This document shows positions 25,060-33,672 of a DNA stretch of 64,000 bases, in pieces. The stretch's first letter is position 1. Each line of letters opens with the position of its first letter. A model generated the notes under the pieces. That model was not told the origin of the DNA. It saw only the letters and a list, made by a program, of their open reading frames with translations, and did no database searches. Origin of the DNA: Catellatospora coxensis (GTDB lineage: Bacteria > Actinomycetota > Actinomycetes > Mycobacteriales > Micromonosporaceae). The stretch covers positions 32,590 through 96,589 of the forward strand of contig NZ_BONI01000031.1 of assembly GCF_016862635.1 (NCBI RefSeq), given 5' to 3'. The translations under genes and the position numbers were made by a program.

Positions 25060-26009
25060 CCGCGACCCTCCAGACGCCCCCGGCCACGGCCCGCCCGGTG
25101 ATCGCACACGTCGGCGTCCCGGGGCTGCGGCTCGTCCGCAGCGAGTTCCGCAAGATCACGACGACGAACGCGTGGTGGCTGTTCGGCCTCGCGTCGGTGT
25201 TCTTCACCGGGTTCGCGCTGTTCATCAACATGTCCGAGGCGGCCCAGCACCTCGAGCGGGCCCGCGACACCGCCGCGGTGTTCAAGCCGGGCCGCGGCAT
25301 GAGCGCGGCCGAGGTCGCCGCGGCCAGGGCGGAGTTCGCGCAGCTGCACGACCTGCCGCTGCAGGCGGTCAACGCGGCGGGCAACATCTTCACCAGCGGC
25401 CAGTTCTTCGGTCTGCTGCTGGTGATGCTGCTGGGCGCGCTCGTGATCACGAACGAGTTCCAGTACCAGACGGCGACGGCCACGTTCCTGACCACGCCGC
25501 GCCGTACGCAGGTGGTGTTCGGCAAGCTGCTGGCGGTGCTCGGGCTCGGGTTCGTCTTCTGGCTCGTGGCGCGGGTCCTGTCGCTCACGGCCGGGCTGAT
25601 CTTCTTCGACAACCTCGGGCTGACCAACTCGCTGGGCGAGTGGCCGGTGCAGCGGGCGCTCATCTTCAACCTGGTCGCGTACCTGCTGTGGGCGCTGCTC
25701 GGGTTCGGGCTCGGCACGCTCATCAACAGCCAGATCGGCGCGGTCGTCACCGCGATGATCATTTATCTCGGGGGTTTCGTCGGTGCGATCGGCGTGTTCA
25801 GCCTCATCCGGGAGTACCTCATCCACGAGGACTGGGTGCTGACCTCGGCCGTCATGATGCCGTCGATCGCCTCGCAGGTCATGGTCTCGCCGGAGAAGCT
25901 GTACCCGGAAGCCGCGGCGTGGTGGGTCGGCGTGCTGGTGCTGACCGGCTGGTCGCTCGTCGCCGGAGCCATCGGCATCGTGCTCAACCGCCGCCGCGAC
26001 ATCGCCTGA
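25056..26009 (+). CDS. ABC-2 type transporter permease
   Basis: A 317-aa membrane protein with an N-terminal cytoplasmic tail, a first membrane segment near residue 45, a large external loop (about 60-110) and five further segments (FFGLLLVMLLGALVI, VFWLVARVLSLTAGLIFF and others), the layout of ABC-2 permeases. It is coupled to its ATPase by ATGA and followed by a strong terminator. Together they form a closed two-gene exporter. Confidence 0.9.
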   Translation: MTATLQTPPATARPVIAHVGVPGLRLVRSEFRKITTTNAWWLFGLASVFFTGFALFINMSEAAQHLERARDTAAVFKPGRGMSAAEVAAARAEFAQLHDLPLQAVNAAGNIFTSGQFFGLLLVMLLGALVITNEFQYQTATATFLTTPRRTQVVFGKLLAVLGLGFVFWLVARVLSLTAGLIFFDNLGLTNSLGEWPVQRALIFNLVAYLLWALLGFGLGTLINSQIGAVVTAMIIYLGGFVGAIGVFSLIREYLIHEDWVLTSAVMMPSIASQVMVSPEKLYPEAAAWWVGVLVLTGWSLVAGAIGIVLNRRRDIA

Positions 26010-26027
26010 CGACCGGCGCGCGTCTCG

Positions 26028-26065
26028 CGGGTGCGCGGCGGGCGGCAGTGCCCGCCGCGCACCCG
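26028..26065. terminator. Strong bidirectional terminator
   Basis: A perfect 16-bp GC-rich stem (CGGGTGCGCGGCGGGC with its complement at 26050-26065) and a 6-nt loop lie between the convergent ABC-2 permease and SulP-carbonic anhydrase genes. Confidence 0.9.
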
Positions 26066-26069
26066 TGCC

Positions 26070-28223
26070 TCAGTGCGCCGAGACGGGTGTGAACCGGGTG
26101 TGCGTCGGGTCGAGCAGGTGGATGCGGCTGGTGGCGATGTCGAAGTACATGCCGACCAGCTCAAGTCGTCCGTCGTGGACGCGTTCGGCGACCGCCGGGT
26201 AGGACATCAGGTTCTCCAGCTGCTGGACCACGTTCTGCTGGCAGAGCCGGGTCAGGTGGTCGCCGTCGCCGACCTGACCCACCCGGTGCAGGCTGGGCTG
26301 GGCGTGGCGCAGCCAGCGCAGCAGGTGCGGCATCGGCGCGGGCAGGGTGCCCGGGCGCAGCAGCGCGGCCAGCGCGCCGCAACCGGAGTGCCCGCACACC
26401 GTGATGGTGCGCACCTCCAGCACGTTCAGCGCGAAGTCCATCGCCGCCGGCACGCTGCCGTCATGATCGCCGTCATCGTGCCGGGGCACCAGGTTGCCGA
26501 CATTGCGCACGGTGAACAGGTCCCCGGGACCCGTCGACGTGATCATGCTGGGCACGATGCGGGAGTCGGCGCAGGTGATGAACAGCTGGGTCGGCTGCTG
26601 GCCGGTGCGGGCCAGCTCGGCCAGCAGCGGGCCGACCCGGCGGGCCCCGTGCCGGTGGAACAGCCGCGCGCCGCGGGTCAGGCGCTCGCGGGCCCCGTGC
26701 GGCACGGCGCGGTGCATGCGGGGCAGCAGCCACGCGGTCGGGTGGATCTTCCGGGCCGGCGCGCGCTGGCCGGTTATCGCGTCGGCGTACCAGTTGTGGT
26801 GCAGTTCGTGCACCTCGACGGTGCCGCCGCCGCGCTCGTGGCCGGTGCGCCAGTCGTGCAGCGCGGTCACCGCGGCGTGGTCCATGAAGTCGGCGTTCAG
26901 CTCGACGCCGACCGCGACGCCCGCGGGCACCTGGGCCAGCGTCCGGCTCAGCCGCGGCACCGCCAGGAACGTCAGCGACCCCTCGATGGCGACGTGCCAG
27001 CCGTGCTCGTCCTGGTAGGCCCGCACGGTGGCGTGAGTGAGCCGCCAGACCGACAGCAGCAGCGCGCACGCCATGCCGACCAGCACGCCTTCGAACAGGC
27101 CCAGCACCACCACAGCCAGCAGCGTGAGCACGTACACCGGCATCTCCCGGTGCTGGTGCACCTGCTGGGCGTGGGTCAGGTTGACCATCTGCACGCCCGT
27201 GTAGACCAGCAGCGCGGCCAGGGCGGGCAGCGGGATCAGCTCGATCACCGGCGCGGCCACCAGCACCAGCACCAGGATCCACACGCCGTGCAGCACCGCG
27301 GACAGCCGGGTCCGGCCGCCGGCCTTCACGTTCGTCGTCGAGCGCACGATCACCCCGGCGACCGGCAACCCGCCGAGCGCCCCGGCGACGACGTTGGCCG
27401 CGCCCTGCCCGGCCAGCTCGCGGTCCAGGTTGACCCGGGGCCCGTCGTGCATCCGGTCGACGGCGACCGCGCACAGCAGCGACTCGACGCTGGCCACCAG
27501 CGCCACCGCGCCGACGGCCGCGAGCAGCGTCGACGGGGCGGCGTCGGGCCAGATCGGACCGGCGTCGAAGGCGAGGATGTCGTCGGGGATGTCGACCCGC
27601 TGCAGGTCCCAGCCGGTCGCCACCGCGACGGCGGTGCCGACGATCACCGCCGCCAGCGGCGCGGGCACGATCCCGGCCAGCGTCGGCACGGCCCGCCAGC
27701 CCCACAGCACGGCCAGGGTGAGCACGCCGACGAACACCGCCGGGGTGTGGTTGTGCATCAGCTCGGACGGCAGGGCGCGCAGGTTCGCCAGCGCCGAGGC
27801 CTGCGGGGCGTCGCCGAGCAGCACGTGCACCTGGGACAGGACGATCACGACGCCGACCCCGGCGAGCATGCCGTGCACGATCGCGGGCGAGACGGCCAGC
27901 GCCGCCCGCGCCACCCGGGACGCGCCGAGCAGCAGTTGCAGCACCCCGGCGGCGACCGTGATCGCGCACGCCCCGCGCCAGCCGAAGGTGGCCACGGTCT
28001 GCGCCACGATCAGTGTCAGGCCGGCCGCGGGGCCGCTCACCTGCACCACGGAGCCGCCCAGGGCTCCCACCACGATCCCGCCGATCACGGCACTGATCAA
28101 TCCGGCCAGTACGGGCGCTCCCGACGCCACCGCGATGCCCAGCGACAGGGGCAGCGCCACCAGCACCACCACCAGGGACGCGGGCACGTCCGTCCGCAAC
28201 CGCTCACGCCATTGTGCGCTCAT
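26070..28223 (-). CDS. SulP anion transporter fused to beta-carbonic anhydrase
   Basis: A 717-aa bifunctional protein. Residues about 10-400 form a SulP permease with 10-12 membrane segments (SGPAAGLTLIVAQTVATFGW, VESLLCAVAVDRM, LGGLPVAGVIVRSTTNVKAGGRTRLSAVLHG). A short STAS-like linker (about 415-480) follows, then a beta-carbonic anhydrase (about 515-710) with zinc ligands C551, D553, H612 and C615 (CADSR, HSGCG). Such fusions are thought to import bicarbonate and interconvert it with CO2 on the inner face. I start at the ATG at 28223; a GTG four codons earlier is closer to AAGGAG. It lies 80 bp downstream of an ArsR-type gene on the same strand. Confidence 0.93.
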   Translation of the reverse strand: MSAQWRERLRTDVPASLVVVLVALPLSLGIAVASGAPVLAGLISAVIGGIVVGALGGSVVQVSGPAAGLTLIVAQTVATFGWRGACAITVAAGVLQLLLGASRVARAALAVSPAIVHGMLAGVGVVIVLSQVHVLLGDAPQASALANLRALPSELMHNHTPAVFVGVLTLAVLWGWRAVPTLAGIVPAPLAAVIVGTAVAVATGWDLQRVDIPDDILAFDAGPIWPDAAPSTLLAAVGAVALVASVESLLCAVAVDRMHDGPRVNLDRELAGQGAANVVAGALGGLPVAGVIVRSTTNVKAGGRTRLSAVLHGVWILVLVLVAAPVIELIPLPALAALLVYTGVQMVNLTHAQQVHQHREMPVYVLTLLAVVVLGLFEGVLVGMACALLLSVWRLTHATVRAYQDEHGWHVAIEGSLTFLAVPRLSRTLAQVPAGVAVGVELNADFMDHAAVTALHDWRTGHERGGGTVEVHELHHNWYADAITGQRAPARKIHPTAWLLPRMHRAVPHGARERLTRGARLFHRHGARRVGPLLAELARTGQQPTQLFITCADSRIVPSMITSTGPGDLFTVRNVGNLVPRHDDGDHDGSVPAAMDFALNVLEVRTITVCGHSGCGALAALLRPGTLPAPMPHLLRWLRHAQPSLHRVGQVGDGDHLTRLCQQNVVQQLENLMSYPAVAERVHDGRLELVGMYFDIATSRIHLLDPTHTRFTPVSAH

Positions 28224-28303
28224 GTAGACGACCACCTCTCCTTACGCGTTCTGCCCACCTCAACTGCGGCAAGCTGAGAAAACGCTGATGAAGAGATCGT
28301 CGA

Positions 28304-28852
28304 TCAATGCTGTGGACCGTCCGGATCGTGCGGCCGGTAGAGACCGAGCAGCAGGCCGTGCCGTATGCCGTCGGCACCGGCGTCAGGAGTGTCCTCGGCG
28401 AGGGCGGTCAGCGTGGCGGTGAGGTCCCGCACCTGGTCGGCGGTGAGCCGCAGGTGGCGCAGCACCAGGAACGGGTCCGGGGCGGCCGCGGCGATCTCCG
28501 CGCCGAGCGCCTGGAACGCGACCACCGTGTTCTCCGCCGCCGCCGGGCCGGTGTAGTGCAGCGCACGGGCCGGGCGGGCGTAGTACTGCTCGGTGCCGCC
28601 ACGCACGGTGCGGGTGCCGGCGGGCCGGACCAACCCGGCATCCACCAGCACCTTCAGGTGGTGCGCCACATTGCCCTTGTTGGTACGCAGCACCGCCGCG
28701 AGCCGGCTGACCGTGGCGGGACGTTCGAGGGCGAACAGCAGCCGGTGCCGCATCGGATGGGCGAGTGCCTTGTAGTGCTCCGGCGAGCTCACCTGCATGA
28801 CCGCCTCCTCGGCCGGCTGCTGGTCCGCTGCTTCGTCGTCGCGTGCCGTCAT
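28304..28852 (-). CDS. ArsR-type winged-helix regulator
   Basis: A 182-aa regulator: EHYKALAHPMRHRLLFALERPATVSRLAAVLRTNKGNVAHHLKVLVDAGLVRPAGTRTVRGGTEQYYARPARALHY is the HTH_20/ArsR winged helix; the helical C-terminal part (about 110-170) is probably for dimerisation or ligand sensing. ATG at 28852 has GACGCT at -12 to -7 with TTGACA 17 bp upstream, so it may be leaderless. A 20-bp palindrome lies directly in this promoter and between it and the divergent S41 peptidase gene. It may control itself, the peptidase and the bicarbonate transporter downstream (inference). Confidence 0.85.
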   Translation of the reverse strand: MTARDDEAADQQPAEEAVMQVSSPEHYKALAHPMRHRLLFALERPATVSRLAAVLRTNKGNVAHHLKVLVDAGLVRPAGTRTVRGGTEQYYARPARALHYTGPAAAENTVVAFQALGAEIAAAAPDPFLVLRHLRLTADQVRDLTATLTALAEDTPDAGADGIRHGLLLGLYRPHDPDGPQH

Positions 28853-28859
28853 GGCTCAA

Positions 28860-28879
28860 GCGTCAAGAACTCTTGACGC
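28860..28879. promoter_or_regulatory. Palindromic operator between ArsR-type and S41 peptidase genes
   Basis: GCGTCAAGAACTCTTGACGC is a perfect palindrome (9+2+9). Further TCAAG half-sites flank it at 28856-28860 and 28884-28888. It lies in the 57-bp divergent promoter region, so one dimer could cover both promoters. Confidence 0.75.
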
Positions 28880-28909
28880 TTTGTCAAGCGGCGTGCTTCC
28901 CTGTACGAC

Positions 28910-29866
28910 ATGCAGACCCCTGAAGTGACCGACATCGTCGACCGCCTGCGGACCCTCGTGCAGGAGCGCTACGTGTTCCCCGACGCGGCCGCCGAGATCG
29001 CCGACCGGCTGGCCGCCCGCCGGGACGGCTACCCCGCCGACCCGGCCGCGCTCGCCGGAGCGGTCACCGCCGACCTGCAGTCCGTCAACGGCGACAAGCA
29101 CCTGCGCCTGCTCCACCACGCCGAACCGCTGCCCGAGCAGGCCCCCGGCGACGACGCGGCCGAGTACGCGGTGATGGCACAGTGGGCCGAGCGCACCTGC
29201 GGCGGGATCGCGAACGCGCGCCGCCTGCCGGGCGACGTCGGCCTGCTGGAGGTCACCCCGGTGCTGTTCCCCGCGGTGCTCGTCGGCGACGTGTACGCGG
29301 CGGCGTTCACGCTGCTCGCACCCGTCCGGGCGCTGATCGTGGACCTGCGCGGCTGCCTGGGCGGCGAGCCGTCCGCGGTCGGCCTGTTCATGAGCTACCT
29401 GTGGGACCACGAGCCGGTGCAGCTCACCGGTATGTACGAACGCGCCACCGACCAGGTGCGGCAGTCGTGGACCCACGCGCACGTGCCCGGCCGCCGCTTC
29501 GGCCGCGACCGGCCCCTGTACGTGCTGACCAGCAAGGGCACCTTCTCGGGCGGGGAGGCGCTCGCGTACGACGTGCAGCAGACCGGCCGCGGCGCCGTCG
29601 TCGGCGAGCAGACCCGCGGCGGCGCCCACCCGCGCGAGGCCTTCCGCCTGCACCCCCACCTGGAGGCGACCATCTCGGTGGCCCGCGCGGTCAACCCGGT
29701 CTCCGGCACGAACTGGGAGAGCGTCGGCGTGACCCCGGACCTCCCGACGAGCGCCGACCAGGCCCTGCCGACCGCCTACCGGGCCGCGCTGGAGCAGGTC
29801 TGCGCCGAGGGCGGCCCGTCCGCCGCCGAAGCCCGCGCCACCCTTGACGCCGGCGCACCGCTCTAG
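28910..29866 (+). CDS. S41-family serine peptidase
   Basis: A 318-aa protein of the S41 (tail-specific protease/IRBP-like) family. The core is VRALIVDLRGCLGGEPSAVGLFMSYL and LTSKGTFSGGEALAYDVQQTGRGAVVGEQTRGG, with the nucleophile in FSGGEA. N-terminal helices (VTDIVDRLRTLVQERYVFPDAAAEIADRL) match the family cap. No signal peptide or PDZ domain is seen, so it is probably cytoplasmic and unlike CtpA. It is transcribed divergently from the ArsR-type gene. Substrate unknown. Confidence 0.88.
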   Translation: MQTPEVTDIVDRLRTLVQERYVFPDAAAEIADRLAARRDGYPADPAALAGAVTADLQSVNGDKHLRLLHHAEPLPEQAPGDDAAEYAVMAQWAERTCGGIANARRLPGDVGLLEVTPVLFPAVLVGDVYAAAFTLLAPVRALIVDLRGCLGGEPSAVGLFMSYLWDHEPVQLTGMYERATDQVRQSWTHAHVPGRRFGRDRPLYVLTSKGTFSGGEALAYDVQQTGRGAVVGEQTRGGAHPREAFRLHPHLEATISVARAVNPVSGTNWESVGVTPDLPTSADQALPTAYRAALEQVCAEGGPSAAEARATLDAGAPL

Positions 29867-29977
29867 TCCGGCGCGCCGCCTTCGGCCGTGCGCACCCGCC
29901 AAGGGCCGCCGGTCGAGGGGTTGCGCATTCATGGAGGCTGATCGATACTGCCGTCACGTCGACTTGGGGAGGTCGCG

Positions 29978-31936
29978 ATGGCGCGGATCGGCACAGGACT
30001 CCTCGTGGTGGCACTGGCGCTGCCGTCCGGCCTGGTGGCCTGCACCCGCCAGCAGCCGACGACGCTGCGCATCGAGGTCGCCGGGCTGGCGGCGGGGCTC
30101 GCCGCCCGGGTCACCGTGGCCGGCCCGACCGCCTACGAGATCACCGGCACCGACGAGCGTGAGGTCGAGCCCGGCGAGTACACCCTGACGATCGGCCCGG
30201 TCACCCAGAACGCCGTCACCCACTACCCGCCGGCCGACACCGTCCAGGTCACGGTGCAGGAGGGTGCCAAGGCCACCGCCACGGCCGCCTACCGCGTCGC
30301 CGTGCCCGAGACGACCAAAGTCCTCGACCCGGCGAACACGGGCATCACCAGGGTCGACACCGGATCCGTGACGCTCGGCGCGAACGCGCCGCAGGCGGCG
30401 GCTCTGCGTGCGGGCGACCACCTGGTGGCCACGAAGGACGGCAAACTCCTGGTCCGCAAGGTGACCAGGGTGAACCGCACGGGCGGCTCGGTGACGCTGG
30501 CGACCGAGCGCGCCCGGCTCGACGAAGCGCTGCCGTCCGGCGTCATCGAGATCGACGCCGGGCAGGGGCTGGAGATCCTGCGCCCCGCCTCCTTCACCGG
30601 CAAGGCGAAGGAACCCCTGGTGGAACTGAGCTTTCAGTTCCGCGTCAACGACCGGTGCCGGGCCCGGGACACCACCTCCACGGTCACCTCCGGCGGCCAC
30701 CTCACCTACCGGCTCGACGAGATCAGCCTGCCGATCACCGGTGAGATCAGCTGGAGCGCCACCCCACCCCGGGTCACCGCCACCGTCGACGCCCGCCTGC
30801 GGGTGCGCCAGTCCGTCCAGGCCGGAGTGGACCTGGCCGTCAGCTGCATCGCCCGGACCGAGGTCGACCTGCAGAAGGCCTGCCAGGGCATCGTCGGCCG
30901 GCTGGTCCGCGTCGGCCCGTTCACCTTCGGCTGCACGTTCAAGGTCGGCGCGAAGGCGTTCGCGGAGACCAACGCCAGCTGGAACCCCGGATTCGAACTC
31001 AACCCCGAGGCGGGCTTCACCGCGACGGTCGGCACCGACACCGAACCCCGCATCGAGCCGTTCTTCGAACCGGGCTTCACCGGCAACTTCGACCCGCCAG
31101 AGCACGTCTCCCGGATCGGCGCGGAGGCCTTCATCAAGGTCGGCCTCGAAGCGAAGGACCCCGTCGGCATCCTGGTCGTCAACGCCCGGGTCGAGATCGA
31201 CGCCGGGCCGACCCTGGAGAGCTCGCCCGAGGCCATGGCGCTCACCTTCGCCGTCACCCCGCGCCTGGTCGTCGAAGGCGAACTCGACCTGCTGATCGGC
31301 AGCGCCAAACGCCGCTTCGACGAGGAGTTCGAAGGCTGGCGGTGGGATCTGTGGCGGCTCGACCGGCCCCGGCCGCTCCCCTCGCCCGTGGACCCGCTGC
31401 CCCAGGGCCTGCCCCGCAACCTGCGCCTGCCCGGGGAGGACGATCCCGAGTTCGCCGATCGCAGCGACGCGCTGAGCACCCCGTGGTCCATCGCCGGATG
31501 CCCGGACCGGGCACTGCCGTCCGACGCCCGGCGCACCGCCATGCGCACGGTGTCCTGGGGCGCCGGCGACGGCGGCTTCACCAGCCAGGTCGCGGTCTAC
31601 CCCGACGAGGACACCGCCCGGCAGGCGATCGAGCAGGTCCGCGCGGCGGTGCCCGGCTGCCCGGTGACCCGCCGCCTGCCGCTCACCGGGGTGCCGCTGG
31701 GCCACGAGGGCTCGCGTTACGGCACCTTCACCGTGTATGACCCGCCGTACGCCGACATCCCGGGAATGGGCTACCGGGAACAGCTGGTCGTGGTCCGCCT
31801 GTCGAACGCGGTCGTGGTGGTCGTCGGCCACGCCGGCGTGATGCTCGTCGAAACCCTCACCGAGGACATGAGCGGGCATCTCAGGGCGGCGGAAGGCATC
31901 GTCGACCAGCTCTGCTCGGCGGGTTTCCGCTGCTGA
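29978..31936 (+). CDS. Large secreted lipoprotein, unknown function
   Basis: A 652-aa lipoprotein with signal MARIGTGLLVVALALPSGLVAC (lipid Cys22) and GGGGAGG upstream of the ATG. It is rich in beta strands; the middle (about 200-430) has repeated strand pairs and four Cys, and the last 150 residues (WSIAGCPDRALPSDARRTAMRTVSWGAGDGGFTSQVAVYPDEDTARQAIEQVRAAVPGC) resemble the PknH-like sensor domain found outside actinobacterial cells, with two Cys pairs able to form disulfides. The role is therefore likely sensing or binding at the surface; no substrate can be inferred. Monocistronic. Confidence 0.75.
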   Translation: MARIGTGLLVVALALPSGLVACTRQQPTTLRIEVAGLAAGLAARVTVAGPTAYEITGTDEREVEPGEYTLTIGPVTQNAVTHYPPADTVQVTVQEGAKATATAAYRVAVPETTKVLDPANTGITRVDTGSVTLGANAPQAAALRAGDHLVATKDGKLLVRKVTRVNRTGGSVTLATERARLDEALPSGVIEIDAGQGLEILRPASFTGKAKEPLVELSFQFRVNDRCRARDTTSTVTSGGHLTYRLDEISLPITGEISWSATPPRVTATVDARLRVRQSVQAGVDLAVSCIARTEVDLQKACQGIVGRLVRVGPFTFGCTFKVGAKAFAETNASWNPGFELNPEAGFTATVGTDTEPRIEPFFEPGFTGNFDPPEHVSRIGAEAFIKVGLEAKDPVGILVVNARVEIDAGPTLESSPEAMALTFAVTPRLVVEGELDLLIGSAKRRFDEEFEGWRWDLWRLDRPRPLPSPVDPLPQGLPRNLRLPGEDDPEFADRSDALSTPWSIAGCPDRALPSDARRTAMRTVSWGAGDGGFTSQVAVYPDEDTARQAIEQVRAAVPGCPVTRRLPLTGVPLGHEGSRYGTFTVYDPPYADIPGMGYREQLVVVRLSNAVVVVVGHAGVMLVETLTEDMSGHLRAAEGIVDQLCSAGFRC

Positions 31937-31942
31937 CCCCCA

Positions 31943-32797
31943 CTACAGCAGGCGTTCCAGGTAGGACTCCAGCACCGGGAGCGGGGCGGCGTGCGGGCCC
32001 TCCCACTCCATGTCCAGGAAGGCCAGCAGGTCCGCGGCCGGGTCGTGCTCGTCGAGCAGCGGGAGCAGGGCGTCGGCGGCTTCCTGGCCGTACGTGATGA
32101 GCAGGTTGACGCGCAGGTAGCCGAAGTCGTAGCCGGGCGCGCCCCGGGACGCGTTCGTCCAGTCCACGATGCCGGTGAGCCGCCCGTCGTGCCACAGCGT
32201 GTTGCCCGGGTGGTAGTCGCGGTGGATCAGGGTGCACCGCACGGGAGGCGCGACGGCCGCCCCGGCGGCGATCGCCCGCTCCCACAGCTCGGGCCGGGTG
32301 CTGGACCGCGGCGGCCGCGCGTCGGCGAGCACGACGTACGGCTCGAACGGGGCGACGCCCGTGCCGTCGGCGGCGTGCACGCCGCGTGCGGCGGCGACGA
32401 GCTGGCGCAGCATGCCCGTCGCCGGGGGCGGTCCGACGTCTTCACGATGGGTGGCGCTGGGCAGCATCGTGCCCGGCAACCATGTCATCAGCAGCGCCGG
32501 GAAGTCGGTGTGCGCACCCGTCTGGTCCACCGCGACGACCTCGGGCACGGGCAGGCCGGTGCCGGACAGCGCCGCCAGCGCGGCGACCTCGTTCGCCGGA
32601 GTGAACCACGGGTCCTCGACCTGCCAGCCGGGCCGGCACCAGCGCCGTAGCGCGTACCGCCGCCCGTCGGCCGTGTCGACGGCGCTGATGGCATGGGCGA
32701 CGCCGCCGACCAGCGGGGTCACCGCGGCGATCGGCGCGCCGACGGCGCGGTGCAGCCAGTGCAGGGTCTCGGGCGTCGGGGGTGGATACGCGTTCAC
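31943..32797 (-). CDS. APH-family phosphotransferase (kinase-like)
   Basis: A 284-aa aminoglycoside-phosphotransferase/choline-kinase-like protein. The Brenner motif HRDYHPGN gives D194 and N199, and IVDWTN supplies the metal-binding D212; the N-lobe ends with LLMTWLPGTMLP. The GTG at 32797 has GATCGT at -12 to -7 and no proper ribosome site, so a leaderless start is plausible; an upstream in-frame start adds an unlikely tail. Many such genes phosphorylate sugars, thiamine or antibiotics; the substrate is not predictable. Confidence 0.85.
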   Translation of the reverse strand: MNAYPPPTPETLHWLHRAVGAPIAAVTPLVGGVAHAISAVDTADGRRYALRRWCRPGWQVEDPWFTPANEVAALAALSGTGLPVPEVVAVDQTGAHTDFPALLMTWLPGTMLPSATHREDVGPPPATGMLRQLVAAARGVHAADGTGVAPFEPYVVLADARPPRSSTRPELWERAIAAGAAVAPPVRCTLIHRDYHPGNTLWHDGRLTGIVDWTNASRGAPGYDFGYLRVNLLITYGQEAADALLPLLDEHDPAADLLAFLDMEWEGPHAAPLPVLESYLERLL

Positions 32798-32904
32798 GCT
32801 CCTACGATCGCAGCCGGCAGCGGGGTCGCATCCGCCAAGGTACGCCGCCGGTTTCGTCCCCTTCGTCACGTGTGGGGGCACGCTCCACCGCCGTACCCGA
32901 CTCG

Positions 32905-32972
32905 CAAGATCTGTTTTTGTGGACGCTGGATGCCCCTATGACGACGTCCATCGTCCACAAAAACAGATCTTG
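32905..32972. repeat. Intergenic inverted repeat C with CAAGATCTG ends
   Basis: Two perfect 21-bp arms (32905-32925 and 32952-32972, outer end CAAGATCTG) surround a 26-nt loop. It is more AT-rich than its surroundings. It sits between divergent genes, so it is unlikely to be a simple terminator, and shares its outer end with repeats A and B. Confidence 0.85.
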
Positions 32973-33083
32973 GAACAACCGCGCGACCGGCTGGACTTCG
33001 GACGGGTGACCGGTCACGGGTCAGCGCGACGCGCACCGGTCGCCTACCGTGGACCGTCCGTCCCCACCGCAGGGAGTGTGTCC

Positions 33084-33671
33084 GTGACCGAACCCCGTCC
33101 TGACCAGGCCACGAGCACGTCCGGGCCCGCCCGGTTCATGCTGGCGCTGTGTGTGCTGATGCTCGCCGGGGCGGTGTGGCTGATCGCGATGCCCGAGGAG
33201 GACACCGACGAGGAGCCGGTCCCGCAGGCGCAGGCGGCCGCCGAGTGCCTGGCCGCCGGCGAGGACCCGGAGCCGCACGGCACACTCGTCGAACGTCTGG
33301 CGGTGCAGGCCGGTGACGACTGGCTGCGCCTGTACGTCGCCGACGGCCGGCGCTGGGTCTATCTCTGCGAGGGCAACCAGTACGGCCACTACCAGGGCTT
33401 CGGCTCGATCATCGAGGAGCCGCCCACGCAGGGGCTGCACTTCTTCGGCGGCTGGGACGCGGTCGCCAAGCCCAAGGTCTTGATGGGCGCGCTGCCCGCC
33501 GGGGCGACCGCGATCGAGGCCCGGCTGGTCTCCGGCGAGGTGCTGCGCGGCACGCACGACGGCACCTACTTCGCGATCTGGTCACCGGACGCGACCGTGG
33601 AGGGCGCCACGGTGACCGCTACGGGCGCGGACGGCAAGGTGATCGCCACCGCGCCCGCGCCCGTCGGCTGA
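33084..33671 (+). CDS. Membrane-anchored extracytoplasmic protein
   Basis: A 195-aa protein with one N-terminal membrane segment (about residues 17-37, FMLALCVLMLAGAVWLIAM) and a soluble outside domain of about 155 residues with two Cys (AECLAAG, VYLCEGN). GTG at 33084 with AGGGAG 7 bp upstream is the chosen start. The domain is beta-rich (GDDWLRLYVADGRRWVYLCEG, IIEEPPTQGLHFFGGW). No family recognised. Its stop abuts the convergent aldehyde dehydrogenase gene (1 bp between). Confidence 0.72.
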   Translation: MTEPRPDQATSTSGPARFMLALCVLMLAGAVWLIAMPEEDTDEEPVPQAQAAAECLAAGEDPEPHGTLVERLAVQAGDDWLRLYVADGRRWVYLCEGNQYGHYQGFGSIIEEPPTQGLHFFGGWDAVAKPKVLMGALPAGATAIEARLVSGEVLRGTHDGTYFAIWSPDATVEGATVTATGADGKVIATAPAPVG

Positions 33672-33672
33672 G

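Noticed and set aside
26031..28277. 748-codon plus-strand frame
   Set aside because: Mirror of the SulP-carbonic anhydrase gene, extremely rich in His, Gln and Arg, no recognisable domain.
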